Positions 1 through 8,438 are shown, counted from the first letter of the stretch. The stretch is 43,623 nt of DNA from an uncultured Eisenbergiella sp. (GCA_910585455.1 CAJUEL010000039.1:1-43623); one strand, 5' to 3'. Numbers and translations are program-made. The notes: a model not told the origin generated them from the letters alone.

Positions 1-25
1 CCCCTACTGCGTAACATGAGGGCAT

Positions 26-74
26 AAAAAAAGCGGCGTTCCTGTTCTCCCGTGTAGGGATAGAGAAACGCCGC
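26..74 (-). terminator. Intrinsic terminator (minus strand)
   Basis: An 8-bp perfect stem GCGGCGTT/AACGCCGC (33-40 with 67-74) lies next to seven A residues at 26-32. Read on the minus strand this is a GC-rich hairpin followed by a T-run, a normal rho-independent terminator. It is about 120 bp beyond the stop of the truncated GNAT gene and would end that transcript. Confidence 0.8.
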
Positions 75-197
75 GTATGCGTCGTATTCAGTTTTCATTT
101 ATTCTTTCTCAATGCTGTGTGCTGATGTTTGGGCTTGCAGGGTTCCGGGCGGCATATCAAGGCTCTTTCCCTCAAAAGTAGTAAATTGGTAGTAAAT

Positions 198-542
198 TCA
201 GCTTGAAATCCTGCGTGTATGCCCGTAAATCAAGGCTTTTTTGAGATAATCAACCATTTTTTCATAAAAATCAATGATTATATTTTTCCAGGATTCGTTT
301 TGCGGTATCATAATCATATAGTTTTGCGTACACCAGTCTGGCTTATATGATACTAATTCTATAGTTGGTTTTCCGGTAAAAAATGTAAAGTCCCCGATCA
401 TAGCCATTGCTGCTGTTGGATTGTTTAAATCGTCTGCATAGATTTTTCCCATAATCCCCTGCAGGCAAGACCAGATAAGCGTTTCTTCCCAATTGCCAAA
501 CAGTGCTGATACCTTGTTTGTGTCTGTAACTTCGTATGCCAT
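198..542 (-). pseudogene. Truncated GNAT-family acetyltransferase remnant
   Basis: The product (114 aa from the ATG at 542) starts MAYEVTDTNK and continues with a Trp/Cys-rich helix (WEETLIWSCLQGIMG) and a GDFTFFTGKP segment. This resembles the N-terminal half of the Firmicutes GNAT_acetyltran family, whose members run to about 260 aa. The catalytic acetyl-CoA-binding C-terminal half is absent: the frame ends in YGHTRRISS. The start at 542 is preferred over the upstream start at 650 because GGGAG lies 7-8 nt before it. The likely reading is a C-terminally truncated pseudogene. The family call is from recognition only; a short functional protein is possible but less likely. Confidence 0.55.
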
Positions 543-650
543 TTGCTGTCTCCCGTATATGTGTAGAATTGACGCCGGAAAGCTGACCGGGCGTTTCCTG
601 TGATATGCCACGCAAATCCTGAAGCGTTTAAACCTTTCTGCGGCAGTCAC

Positions 651-1154
651 GCAGATATCTTCAATTTTGTAATTCTGTCAGTGTCTGGCTTAATCTTATC
701 ACATCAGGAGACATATGTGTATATAAATTTATATCAAATACATCGCACCCGGCGACGCTGTGGACAGTAACCAAAATCGTTAGGAGGATAAAGAATTTGG
801 GACATTTTGCTTGTTATGCGGAATAAGCTGTGTCAGAAGCTTTCTTCCTTTTCGGAAAAGTGTTCCTATGGCTGTTTCTCAAAAATCTCGTGAATATTCA
901 TACATTTCCCGGTTTTTCACGCAATTTGAGCAACTGTATTTAAAAGATACTTACTGGATGCTGAGAAATCCAGGATTGAGCATGGGCTGCATCTTTCAAT
1001 TCCAAAAGCTTTGGCGCGTCTGGGAAATATCACAAAATTTTCACAAAAGCTTCACCGTTATTACGGATTTTGCATGTAAATTTAGAAAGGAAGTGAATTC
1101 GCCGCTTTGTCGAAATGTCCGATCGGCGATTCCAAAGAGTGAGGAGGATGTTCC
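651..1154 (+). other. Gene-free stretch with possible decayed coding sequence
   Basis: No convincing intact gene is present in these 504 bases. A good Shine-Dalgarno (TAGGAGGATA, 781-790) is followed only by short or broken frames. A 48-codon open segment around 935-1080 (reading LLDAEKSRIEHGLHLS and on through an amphipathic helix to a TAA) looks protein-like. It has no start, and a different frame is open just upstream, which suggests a gene broken by frameshift and deletion. The long frame beginning with TTG at 811 runs into the next gene and looks spurious. No family was recognised. Confidence 0.3.
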
Positions 1155-2870
1155 ATGTCAACACATAAAAAAATTGACGCCGTTTGCATTGCCGTTGTTT
1201 TTATCATGATTGCGCTGACGGCTTTATTTATGAATGGCAGAGCTATTGGCATAAGCCAGGTGGTAAATGCGGATGATGGAAATGACCGGTTTACTGCAAA
1301 TGATTTGAATGGCGATTGGGATATTTCCAGCGCAACCCAAATCGTCCTGTCCGATAATGGCAGCACCGTGAGCGGAAACGGCGCCTATGTTTATGATGGA
1401 GATGTTTGCATTGTATATGCGGGCTGCTATGTGCTTAGCGGTGCGCTTACGAATGGAAGGCTTTTGATCGATGCGGATAAAGCCGATAAAATATGGATTC
1501 TGCTGGATGGCGTGTCGCTTCATTGCGAGGATGATGCGGCGATCCGGATCGAGCAGGCGGATAAAGTATTTCTGACGCTTGCGGAGGGCTCCCAAAACAC
1601 GATTTCTTCCGGTGTGCTGTACGATGAAGCAAACGTTGCTTCGGGGGTGGACGGGGCGATTTATTCCCGGGATGATCTGACGATAAACGGAACCGGCTCC
1701 CTTGTAGTGGATGGCGCATATCAGCATGGAATTGTGTGTAATGACGACCTGGTGCTCGCCGGTGGTGAAATTGTGGTAAATGCGGCGGAGGATGGCATTC
1801 ACGCAAATGACAGCGTGCGTATCCGGGAGGCAGAGATCACTGTTTCTGCGGGAGACGACGGCATTACGGTATCGAATGATGAAGAGACGGCATATCTTTA
1901 TATGGAATCCGGGAGCGTCACCGTTTTATCCTGCTATGAAGGATTTGAGGCGATCGATATTACAATTGCCGGTGGAAGCATTGACATCACATCGACAGAT
2001 GATGGAATGAATGCCAATGGAAACGGCAATGGCTGTATCCGTATTGTGGACGGTGATATCACGATTACCAACCCCACCGGCCGGGATGCGGATGGTCTGG
2101 ATTCCAATGGCAGCATTTATATTGAGGGCGGAAATGTTTTCATCAGTGTTTCAGACAACGGGGGAAACAGCGCGCTTGATTATGGAAGCGAATATGGAGG
2201 AGAATGTGTCATCAGCGGCGGTACGGTGATCGCCTGCGGGAATAGCAGAATGGCAGAGGGATTTGACGCTGCCTCTCCACAGGGATTTTTGATGTATCAA
2301 ACGACGGCGGATGCGGGGACGATGATCAGCCTGAAGGATGCCGGCGGAAGGGAGCTGCTTGCCGGGGAGATTCCCTGCAGCTTTTCATCCGTCGTGCTCA
2401 GCGTGCCTAAGCTGCAGGTAGGAGACGTCTGCACAATTCGGGTGGGCGATGTCGAGGAACAGATTACGATCGATAATGTATCCACATCAGCCTTTGGTCC
2501 TGCCGGTATGTTTGGCGGCGGGATGCGGAATCATCAAGGCGATGGCGGAAGGGGTGGCAATCGGGAAAAACCCGGGGATCGATCGTTTGCAGGGCGAAAA
2601 GACGGGGATTTTTTTGCGGAAAAACCGCAGAATTTCCCGGCGGATGTGCCACAGGAGCCACCGGCGGACGCGTCACAGGAACCGCCGTCTGAAATGCCGC
2701 AGGATATCCCGCCCCGATTATCACAGGATATGCCTTGGGAGGCGTCCGGCGACGGGGACCGGCCGGATAGGCAGGGCATGCAGGAGGACGGGGAAGCCTG
2801 GGCTTTGGTTGGTATTTCCATACTGGCTCTGTTTGGCGGACTGATTTTTGCAATAAAATTCAAACGTTAA
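1155..2870 (+). CDS. Secreted carbohydrate-binding-domain (Cthe_2159-like) protein
   Basis: The 571-aa protein is preceded by GAGGAGG 7 nt before the ATG. It begins with a short basic stretch and a hydrophobic segment (residues about 8-27), a signal peptide or membrane anchor. Residues about 50-440 are made of repeated short beta-strand units such as SIDITSTDDGMNANGNG and DGDITITNPTGRDADG, the pattern of the right-handed beta-helix carbohydrate-binding family typified by Clostridium thermocellum Cthe_2159, which binds acidic polysaccharide and calcium. A Gly/Arg and then Pro/Gln-rich linker (about 460-545) leads to a C-terminal transmembrane helix (WALVGISILALFGGLIF) and a basic tail. The protein is therefore probably surface-anchored. 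No catalytic residues are claimed. It is monocistronic as far as seen. Confidence 0.85.
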   Translation: MSTHKKIDAVCIAVVFIMIALTALFMNGRAIGISQVVNADDGNDRFTANDLNGDWDISSATQIVLSDNGSTVSGNGAYVYDGDVCIVYAGCYVLSGALTNGRLLIDADKADKIWILLDGVSLHCEDDAAIRIEQADKVFLTLAEGSQNTISSGVLYDEANVASGVDGAIYSRDDLTINGTGSLVVDGAYQHGIVCNDDLVLAGGEIVVNAAEDGIHANDSVRIREAEITVSAGDDGITVSNDEETAYLYMESGSVTVLSCYEGFEAIDITIAGGSIDITSTDDGMNANGNGNGCIRIVDGDITITNPTGRDADGLDSNGSIYIEGGNVFISVSDNGGNSALDYGSEYGGECVISGGTVIACGNSRMAEGFDAASPQGFLMYQTTADAGTMISLKDAGGRELLAGEIPCSFSSVVLSVPKLQVGDVCTIRVGDVEEQITIDNVSTSAFGPAGMFGGGMRNHQGDGGRGGNREKPGDRSFAGRKDGDFFAEKPQNFPADVPQEPPADASQEPPSEMPQDIPPRLSQDMPWEASGDGDRPDRQGMQEDGEAWALVGISILALFGGLIFAIKFKR

Positions 2871-2874
2871 TTTA

Positions 2875-2915
2875 ACCGGCGCCTGTGTATATTGCGGGCA
2901 CCGGTCTTTCTCTTC
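2875..2915 (+). terminator. Probable terminator after the carbohydrate-binding gene
   Basis: ACCGGCGCC (2875-2883) pairs with GGCACCGGT (2897-2905) with one mismatch, around a 13-nt loop, and is followed by CTTTCTCTT. The T-tract is imperfect, so termination may be partial. Confidence 0.5.
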
Positions 2916-2971
2916 GCTCCATAAAAAGCAACCTGCTGTTACGGGTCAAGCGTTTGGATTTTATCATTTTC

Positions 2972-3000
2972 TTGACAGGGTATTACGAATTTGATATAAT
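2972..3000 (+). promoter_or_regulatory. Consensus sigma-A promoter for the cell-wall hydrolase
   Basis: TTGACA (2972-2977), a 17-nt spacer and TATAAT (2995-3000) match the vegetative consensus exactly. Transcription would start near 3007, shortly before the hydrolase start codon. Confidence 0.9.
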
Positions 3001-3040
3001 TAGAAAAAATATGTAATCAAAATGTAATATGATGTAAAAA

Positions 3041-4276
3041 ATGAAAGGTATCACTTCATCGGGAAAAGCTATGAAGACAATGCAGAGGGTTTTCGGATCG
3101 GATACGGACGGTGTACGAAAGCGCGTGCTGCTTTGGCAGGCTGGACTGGTGGTTTTGGCGGCGTGTTTCTGGCAGCAGCCTGCATGGGCGGCTGAAACAG
3201 GATACGGGCGGGAAAGCTGGCAGTCGGGCGCCGGAGTGGCGGCATGGATAGACCGTCTCGCGGAGGAGGCTGACGGGGAAGCAGAAGGTCCGCAGGAACA
3301 GACAGAGCAGGATGAAACACAAAAGCCTCAGGAACAGGAGAATGAAGAAAGCGCGCAGAGTGAGCCGGAGGATGGGGATCTGGTGATGGCGCACGTGCAC
3401 AATGTATTGAATGTGCGGGAGGAACCTGGCAGCGACGCGGCGCTGGCGGGCTATCTGTATGCGGACTGCGGCGGCACCATTCTGGAGCGCAGGGACGGCT
3501 GGACGAAGCTGGAGTCGGGAGAATTGACCGGTTGGGCGAGCGATGAATATCTGCTCTTTGGAGAAGAAGCCGAGGAAGCGGCGCATAACAATGGGCGTAC
3601 CGTCGCGAAAACGACCACCGGCGCGCTGCGGATCAGGAAGGAGCCTTCGATGAATGCAGGCGTATATGATTTGCTGGAGGAAGGCGCCGAGTATGAGGTG
3701 GTGAACGCGGAACAGCTGGCGTTCAGTGACGACATGGAAATTACGGATGAATGGGTGGCGGTAAGCTATGAGGGCAAAACCGGATTTGTATCTGCGGAAT
3801 ATGTGAAGGTGGAACATCTGATTGATTTCGGGGAAACTGTTGAGCAGGTAAAAGCGAGGCAGGAGGCGGAAAAGGCGGCGGCAGCCCAGAGCAAAAAGGC
3901 GAGCAGACAGCAGGAAATAGAAAAACTGCGGGAGATTCCAACCACAGATGACCTTCTGCTGGCAGCGCTGATTCAGTGTGAGGCCGGCGGGGATATTTAT
4001 GAAGGGCAGGTTGCTGTGGGTGCGGTGGTCTTAAATCGTGTGAAAAGCGCCGCGTATCCCAATACGATCCGGGACGTGATTTTCGCGTCAGGGCAGTTTA
4101 CGCCGGCGGGCAGCGGAAAGCTGGGGCGTGTGCTTTCCCGCGGGAACATTCAGGCGAGCTGCATTCAGGCAGCGCAGGAGGCGCTGGCAGGCGTATCCCC
4201 GGTAGGGACGGCGACGCATTTCAGGCGCGCCGGAGGCAGGGAAGGTATCATTGTAGGAGCGCATGTTTTCTGGTAA
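3041..4276 (+). CDS. SH3-domain SleB-type cell-wall hydrolase
   Basis: The 411-aa exported protein has a signal segment ending near PAWAAE (about 46-52). An acidic Glu/Gln-rich linker (about 72-110) follows, then two bacterial SH3 repeats (about 112-172, with HNVLNVREEPGSD, and 185-258, with GALRIRKEPSMNAG). After an Ala/Lys/Glu coiled stretch comes a C-terminal Hydrolase_2 (SleB) domain (about 305-411) with LLLAALIQCEAGGD, SGQFTPAGSG and a terminal HVFW. Family members are spore-cortex or peptidoglycan hydrolases acting outside the membrane; SH3 repeats usually bind the wall. The start is uncertain: neither 3041 nor the ATG at 3071 has a clear ribosome binding site, and both lie downstream of the consensus promoter. 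The gene stands alone between a promoter and a strong terminator. Confidence 0.88.
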   Translation: MKGITSSGKAMKTMQRVFGSDTDGVRKRVLLWQAGLVVLAACFWQQPAWAAETGYGRESWQSGAGVAAWIDRLAEEADGEAEGPQEQTEQDETQKPQEQENEESAQSEPEDGDLVMAHVHNVLNVREEPGSDAALAGYLYADCGGTILERRDGWTKLESGELTGWASDEYLLFGEEAEEAAHNNGRTVAKTTTGALRIRKEPSMNAGVYDLLEEGAEYEVVNAEQLAFSDDMEITDEWVAVSYEGKTGFVSAEYVKVEHLIDFGETVEQVKARQEAEKAAAAQSKKASRQQEIEKLREIPTTDDLLLAALIQCEAGGDIYEGQVAVGAVVLNRVKSAAYPNTIRDVIFASGQFTPAGSGKLGRVLSRGNIQASCIQAAQEALAGVSPVGTATHFRRAGGREGIIVGAHVFW

Positions 4277-4330
4277 TTGATAAAGAGGGTGTAGCGTTTG
4301 ACCGGACCCTTTTTCGTACTTTGTATTTTG

Positions 4331-4368
4331 GGTAACAGTTCAGGTCTGTCTGAACTGTTACCATTTTT
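4331..4368 (+). terminator. Strong terminator built from the dispersed palindrome
   Basis: A perfect 13-bp stem GGTAACAGTTCAG/CTGAACTGTTACC (4331-4343 with 4350-4362), six-base loop, is followed by ATTTTTG. It ends the hydrolase transcript. The stem sequence is the same core as the repeats at 8341, 36379, 40139 and 42861, so this terminator is also a member of that repeat family. Confidence 0.9.
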
Positions 4369-4389
4369 GTTGAGTGGCGACGAATTTTC

Positions 4390-4418
4390 TTGAATCCGTA
4401 CGGAAAGTATAGTATGAT
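4390..4418 (+). promoter_or_regulatory. Promoter for the nfeD-SPFH operon
   Basis: TTGAAT (4390-4395), a 17-nt spacer and TATGAT (4413-4418) form a good vegetative promoter just ahead of the NfeD-like gene. Confidence 0.7.
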
Positions 4419-4451
4419 AAAGGCAGGGTTTGCAGAGAGGAGGCGTCTTAT

Positions 4452-4892
4452 ATGGGAAACGTGATAATTGCCTGGACCGTACTGCTCATTGTGCTTGTCG
4501 GGATTGAGCTTGCGACGATGGGCCTGACGACGATCTGGTTTGCGGCAGGCGCGCTGGTTTCGCTGGTGGCGGCTGCGTGTAGCGCACCGTTATTCATTCA
4601 GATCGCGCTGTTTTTGATCGTATCGGTGCTGATGCTTGTTTTCACAAGACCTGTTGCCATGAAATATTTTAACAAGGACCGTGCGAAGACCAATGTGGAA
4701 AGCCTGGTCGGGCAGACCGGCATTGTGACGGGAGAGATTGACAACGTCAAGGGCTGCGGGCAGGTTACGCTCAACGGTATGGAGTGGACGGCGCGCGCTG
4801 CAGTGTCAGACAGCATCATCCCGGAAGGAAGCGTGGTGGAGGTTAAGGAAATTCGTGGCGTGAAACTTATTGTAGGGCCGAAAGAGCTGTAA
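4452..4892 (+). CDS. NfeD-like membrane protein
   Basis: The 146-aa protein has two or three hydrophobic segments in residues 1-70 (for example LLIVLVGIELATMGL and IQIALFLIVSVLMLVF), followed by a soluble C-terminal domain (about 80-146) with ESLVGQTGIVTGEI and GSVVEVKEIRGVKLIV. That layout is the short NfeD family with a C-terminal OB fold. NfeD proteins are almost always encoded next to SPFH/flotillin-like proteins, as here (12-bp gap), and are thought to act together in membrane microdomain organisation or membrane stress. The ribosome binding site is GAGAGGAGG. Its own promoter lies at 4390, so nfeD and the SPFH gene probably form a two-gene operon. Confidence 0.9.
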   Translation: MGNVIIAWTVLLIVLVGIELATMGLTTIWFAAGALVSLVAAACSAPLFIQIALFLIVSVLMLVFTRPVAMKYFNKDRAKTNVESLVGQTGIVTGEIDNVKGCGQVTLNGMEWTARAAVSDSIIPEGSVVEVKEIRGVKLIVGPKEL

Positions 4893-4903
4893 GGGAGGTA
4901 TAT

Positions 4904-5830
4904 ATGGGATTTGGTATTGCTTTACTCGTAATTTTAATTCTGGCGGTCATGATTGCCGCATCCTGCTTCAAGATTGTGCCGCAGGCGCAGGCATATGTGG
5001 TGGAGCGGCTGGGCGCCTATCAGGATACCTGGGGCGTGGGTCTGCATTTTAAAATGCCCGTCATCGACAAGGTGGCAAAGCGCGTCCTGTTAAAGGAGCA
5101 GGTGGCGGATTTCCCGCCCCAGCCTGTGATTACAAAGGATAATGTGACGATGCGCATCGACACGGTCGTATTTTTCCAGATTACGGATCCGAAGCTTTTC
5201 ACCTATGGCGTGGAAAATCCGATCATGGCGATTGAAAATCTGACAGCGACGACGCTGCGTAACATCATTGGCGAGCTGGAGCTGGATCAGACGCTGACCT
5301 CCAGAGAGACGATTAACGCGAAGATGCGCTCCTCGCTGGATATCGCGACCGATCCCTGGGGGATCAAGGTAAACCGTGTGGAATTAAAGAACATTATTCC
5401 TCCGGCGGCAATTCAGGATGCCATGGAGAAACAGATGAAGGCGGAACGTGAGCGCCGTGAAGCGATTCTGCGTGCAGAAGGGGAAAAGAAGTCCACGATT
5501 CTGGTTGCGGAAGGTAAGAAGGAATCCGCGATTCTGGAAGCGGAGGCTGAGAAGCAGTCCGCGATCCTGCGCGCTGAGGCGGAGAAGGAAAAGATGATCC
5601 GGGAAGCGGAAGGTGAAGCGGAAGCGATTCTGAAGGTGCAGAAAGCGACTGCGGACGGTCTGCGTTTCATTCGGGAAGCGGGTGCGGACGAGTCGGTATT
5701 GAAGCTTAAGAGCCTGGAAACCTTCGAAAAGGTGGCGGACGGCAAATCCACGAAGATTATCATTCCGTCCGAAATTCAGAACATGTCCGGCGTGCTGGCG
5801 AGCGCGAAGGAGCTTTTGACAGAAAAGTAA
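4904..5830 (+). CDS. SPFH/Band 7 family protein (QmcA-like)
   Basis: The 308-aa protein has an N-terminal transmembrane helix (about 3-22, IALLVILILAVMIAASCF). The SPFH/Band 7 domain follows (about 24-185, with VPQAQAYVVERLGAYQ, DNVTMRIDTVVFFQITDP and a WGIKVNRVELKNI segment). A long Glu/Ala-rich coiled coil comes next (about 185-250), built of imperfect repeats of the type AEGEKKSTILVAEG. Such proteins form membrane-anchored oligomers, and in bacteria often partner NfeD or FtsH. It follows nfeD by 12 bp with GGGAGG as ribosome binding site, and a bidirectional terminator ends the operon. Bacterial QmcA/HflK-type and flotillin-type members cannot be separated confidently here. Confidence 0.92.
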   Translation: MGFGIALLVILILAVMIAASCFKIVPQAQAYVVERLGAYQDTWGVGLHFKMPVIDKVAKRVLLKEQVADFPPQPVITKDNVTMRIDTVVFFQITDPKLFTYGVENPIMAIENLTATTLRNIIGELELDQTLTSRETINAKMRSSLDIATDPWGIKVNRVELKNIIPPAAIQDAMEKQMKAERERREAILRAEGEKKSTILVAEGKKESAILEAEAEKQSAILRAEAEKEKMIREAEGEAEAILKVQKATADGLRFIREAGADESVLKLKSLETFEKVADGKSTKIIIPSEIQNMSGVLASAKELLTEK

Positions 5831-5855
5831 AGCGGCGGCATGGGTTTAGGATGAT

Positions 5856-5894
5856 AAAAACAGCGTATCCTTTTTTGGCGGATACGCTGTTTTT
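5856..5894. terminator. Bidirectional intrinsic terminator
   Basis: AAAAACAGCGTATCC (5856-5870) pairs perfectly with GGATACGCTGTTTTT (5880-5894), giving T-runs on both strands. It serves the SPFH operon from the left and the convergent epimerase-like gene from the right. Confidence 0.93.
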
Positions 5895-5905
5895 GTGATT
5901 CCATT

Positions 5906-6931
5906 TCATATGCCGCAAAATGCCCGGACCTTTTGCATGGCATCTCTTTGCACCTCGATCACTTTGTCACACCATTGGTCGAATGCCGGATCCGGTATCT
6001 GACAGTCCGGATGGGAGAGCACATATTCCAGCGTTTGGCGTACACCCTGGTCAAAGCGCGTGGTCGCGATAAAGCCGGGGACGAGTCTCTTGAGCTTGCT
6101 GTTATCAAAAACGACCGTATTCGCCTTATCCCCCAACAGGCTTCCGTTCAAATCAAGCTCCGTGCAGCCTGCCAGAAAGGCGGAGGAGACATAAAAGGGC
6201 TGAAACGGTACGCCCAGGATATCCGCCACTGTCCGGTAAATCTGGTTCCAGGTGAGGCTTTCATCGCTGGTGATCTGTACCGCCTCGCCGATGGCGTGTA
6301 CATTGCCCAGAAGTCCGGCAAAGCCCATCGCAAAATCCCGGTTAAAGGTCATCGTCCACAATGAGGTTCCATCCCCATGGACGATGACAGGCTTTCCCTC
6401 CTGCATGCGGCGAATGATCTGAAAGCTGCCGTTTTTGCCGTGAATTCCTAACGGCACGCTGCGCAGTCCGTAAGTGTGGCTGGGGCGCACGATCGTGACG
6501 GGAAAGCCTTCTTCCCGATAGAGCTTCATCATCAGCTCTTCTCCCGCTATTTTGTCCTGGGAATATGTCCAGTAGGGATTGGCAAGCGGCGTTGCCTCGC
6601 TGATCCGGTAATCGGCAAGCGGTTTCTGGTAGGCGGAGGCAGAGCTGACGTAGATGAACTGCTTTGTTTTTTCATGAAAAAGCCGATAGTCCCGCCAAAG
6701 CTGTTCAGGGCGGTAGGCGATAAAATCCGCCACTACATCAAATTTCAGTCCGGCAAGCTGCCCGGAGACATATGCTTCATCATTGATGTCTGCACAGATC
6801 AAATGCGCGCCGGGCAGTTCTGCGTTGCGCCTGCCTCTGTTGATGAGCCATAATTCATGTCCGTCTTCCAAAACCTTCCTCGACACCGCCTCACTGATTG
6901 TGCCGGTGCCTCCTATAAAGAGTATCTTCAT
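5906..6931 (-). CDS. NAD-dependent epimerase/dehydratase-like SDR protein
   Basis: The 341-aa protein begins MKILFIGGTGTISEAV, a Rossmann GxxGxxx dinucleotide motif of extended short-chain dehydrogenases. YVSSASAYQ and YSQDK (about 125-150) supply the usual Ser and YxxxK active-site pattern; VRPSHTYG (about 170) is the conserved strand and loop of the NAD-dependent epimerase family. The C-terminal part (TWNQIYRTVADILG) is typical of the substrate domain. The substrate is unknown, with sugar nucleotide a reasonable guess. On the minus strand AAAGGA precedes the ATG by about 10-12 nt. It is a single gene convergent with the SPFH operon and divergent from argF. No defect is visible. Confidence 0.88.
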   Translation of the reverse strand: MKILFIGGTGTISEAVSRKVLEDGHELWLINRGRRNAELPGAHLICADINDEAYVSGQLAGLKFDVVADFIAYRPEQLWRDYRLFHEKTKQFIYVSSASAYQKPLADYRISEATPLANPYWTYSQDKIAGEELMMKLYREEGFPVTIVRPSHTYGLRSVPLGIHGKNGSFQIIRRMQEGKPVIVHGDGTSLWTMTFNRDFAMGFAGLLGNVHAIGEAVQITSDESLTWNQIYRTVADILGVPFQPFYVSSAFLAGCTELDLNGSLLGDKANTVVFDNSKLKRLVPGFIATTRFDQGVRQTLEYVLSHPDCQIPDPAFDQWCDKVIEVQRDAMQKVRAFCGI

Positions 6932-7109
6932 GTCGGTGATCGTCCTTTCTTTCGCAGCGGCGGTGAAAGGCTCCTGTTTCTTGTCAGCCTACCGCCACCA
7001 GATAGTTAATAATTTCATTGTACTATATTTTGGGAAGGGCGTCATTAAAAAAATAGCGGCAGGGGTCGTGTTCGTGTTACGAAAAGGATGGGAAAATGCA
7101 GGATTTTTA

Positions 7110-7139
7110 TTTACAAAAGGGCGCCGGGCATTTTATAAT
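7110..7139 (+). promoter_or_regulatory. Probable argF promoter
   Basis: TTTACA (7110-7115), an 18-nt spacer and TATAAT (7134-7139) lie about 200 bp before the argF start codon. The 6932-7109 stretch before it holds no gene, and no clear arginine-repressor box was recognised by eye. Confidence 0.6.
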
Positions 7140-7234
7140 AAGCATATCGAAAAAATCGTTCCTTGCCGGAATCAGGCGAAGAACGCAATTTTGATAAAAC
7201 GGAACCTGTTGAAATGCTATTGTGACGTAAACAA

Positions 7235-7315
7235 GTGTCAGGGGAGAGGCAGGGCGGCAGCCCGGCCTCCCGCCTTTTGTCCCGCCAGACTGCCGCCCAG
7301 TCTTTTCCCTGACAC
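7235..7315 (+). promoter_or_regulatory. Structured GC-rich leader of argF
   Basis: The untranslated leader can fold into a long two-tier stem. GTGTCAGGG (7235-7243) pairs with CCCTGACAC (7307-7315), and inside it GGGCGGCAG (7252-7260) pairs with CTGCCGCCC (7290-7298). The outer stem ends about 8 nt before the argF ribosome binding site (GGGAGG). No U-run follows, so a simple terminator is unlikely. T-box landmarks are absent. Its role could be translational control, RNA stability or a palindromic repeat. Confidence 0.45.
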
Positions 7316-7337
7316 CGTATTTTGGGAGGATAACAAT

Positions 7338-8330
7338 ATGAACCTGCAAGGCAGACATTTTTTGAAATTATTGGATTATAGCCCGGAGGAAATCGCTTAC
7401 CTGGTGGAGCTGGCGGCGAAGCTGAAGGCGAAGAAGAAGGCCGGGGAGCCCGTGGACGTGCTGCGGGGAAAAAATGTGGCGCTGATTTTTGAGAAGACGA
7501 GCACGCGGACCCGCAGCTCTTTCGAGGTGGCGGCGCACGATCTGGGGATGGGCACGACCTATCTGGATCCTTCCAGCTCCCAGATCGGGAAAAAGGAGAG
7601 CATCAAGGACACGGCGCGGGTGCTGGGACGGATGTATGAGGGCATCGAATACCGGGGCTTCGGACAGGAAATCGTGGAAGAGCTGGCGAAATATGCCGGG
7701 GTTCCGGTGTGGAACGGGCTGACCAATGAATTTCATCCCACACAGATGCTGGCGGATCTTCTGACGATTCAGGAGCATCTGGGGCGCATACAGGGCGTGA
7801 AGCTGGTTTATATGGGCGACGCCCGTTACAATATGGGAAATTCCTACATGGTGCTGTGCGCGAAGATGGGCATGCATTTCACCGCCTGCGCGCCCTCCCG
7901 TTATTTCCCGGACAAGGCGCTGGTGGAGCAATGTCAAGAGATCGCAAAGCAGACCGGCGCGACCATCACGCTGACCGAGGATGTGATGGAAGGCACAAAA
8001 AACGCGGATGTGATCTGCACGGATGTGTGGGTTTCCATGGGCGAGCCGGATGCGGTCTGGATGGAGCGCATTGAAGAGCTTTCTCCCTATCAGGTGAACC
8101 GTGCCGTCATGCAGAATGCGGGAAACGCGATTTTCATGCACTGCCTGCCCGCTTTCCATGACCGTAACACCCAGATCGGCAGGGAGATCGGAGATCGTTT
8201 CAATATCTATGAGATGGAAGTGACGGATGAGGTGTTTGAGTCGGCGGCTTCCGTTGTATTTGACGAGGCGGAGAACCGCATGCATACGATCAAGGCGGTG
8301 ATGGCGGCGACGCTGGGCGCGCAGCTGTGA
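7338..8330 (+). CDS. argF: Ornithine carbamoyltransferase
   Basis: The 330-aa cytosolic enzyme joins carbamoyl phosphate to ornithine to give citrulline in arginine synthesis. Signature motifs are present in order: SFEVA preceded by KTSTRTR (carbamoyl-phosphate loop, about 53-63), EFHPTQMLAD (about 132-141, ornithine/carbamoyl binding) and FMHCLPAFHD (about 265-275, catalytic HCLP). Length matches the family. The frame stays open upstream to 6783, but the ATG at 7338 has GGGAGG 9 nt before it and starts the conserved N-terminus (MNLQGRHFLKLLDYS). It begins the argF-birA-coaX-dusB housekeeping run and has a structured leader. An anabolic role is inferred because no arcA or arcC neighbour is seen. 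Confidence 0.96.
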   Translation: MNLQGRHFLKLLDYSPEEIAYLVELAAKLKAKKKAGEPVDVLRGKNVALIFEKTSTRTRSSFEVAAHDLGMGTTYLDPSSSQIGKKESIKDTARVLGRMYEGIEYRGFGQEIVEELAKYAGVPVWNGLTNEFHPTQMLADLLTIQEHLGRIQGVKLVYMGDARYNMGNSYMVLCAKMGMHFTACAPSRYFPDKALVEQCQEIAKQTGATITLTEDVMEGTKNADVICTDVWVSMGEPDAVWMERIEELSPYQVNRAVMQNAGNAIFMHCLPAFHDRNTQIGREIGDRFNIYEMEVTDEVFESAASVVFDEAENRMHTIKAVMAATLGAQL

Positions 8331-8340
8331 GGATTGTTTG

Positions 8341-8394
8341 GGTGTAACAGTTTGGAGGGCTGCGCGTTTGCGGCGCGGACCGTGGAAAAACGTA
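8341..8394 (+). repeat. Diverged copy of the dispersed palindromic repeat
   Basis: The stretch GTGTAACAGTTT, GGCTGCGCG, GGCGCGGACCGTGG and AAAAACGTAG aligns in order with the left half of the compound element at 40139-40200 (GTAACAGTTC, GTCTGCGCG, CGCGCAGACCGTG, AAAAAACGT). The internal stem survives as CTGCGC/GCGCGG. It occupies the gap between argF and birA and accidentally extends the birA frame upstream. Confidence 0.7.
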
Positions 8395-8438
8395 GAGAAA
8401 CCCGGCTTATGACATGCGGGAATAAAAGGAAAATATTT

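Noticed and set aside
811..1209. 132-codon frame starting with TTG
   Set aside because: It runs 55 bp into the carbohydrate-binding gene in another frame, has no ribosome binding site at the start and no family features.
7235..7315. T-box or arginine riboswitch for argF
   Set aside because: No T-box sequence, specifier loop or terminator/antiterminator pair is visible; only nested stems are seen.
6783..7337. Long N-terminal extension of argF
   Set aside because: It covers the divergent gene, the promoter and the structured leader; the conserved OTC N-terminus and ribosome binding site are at 7338.
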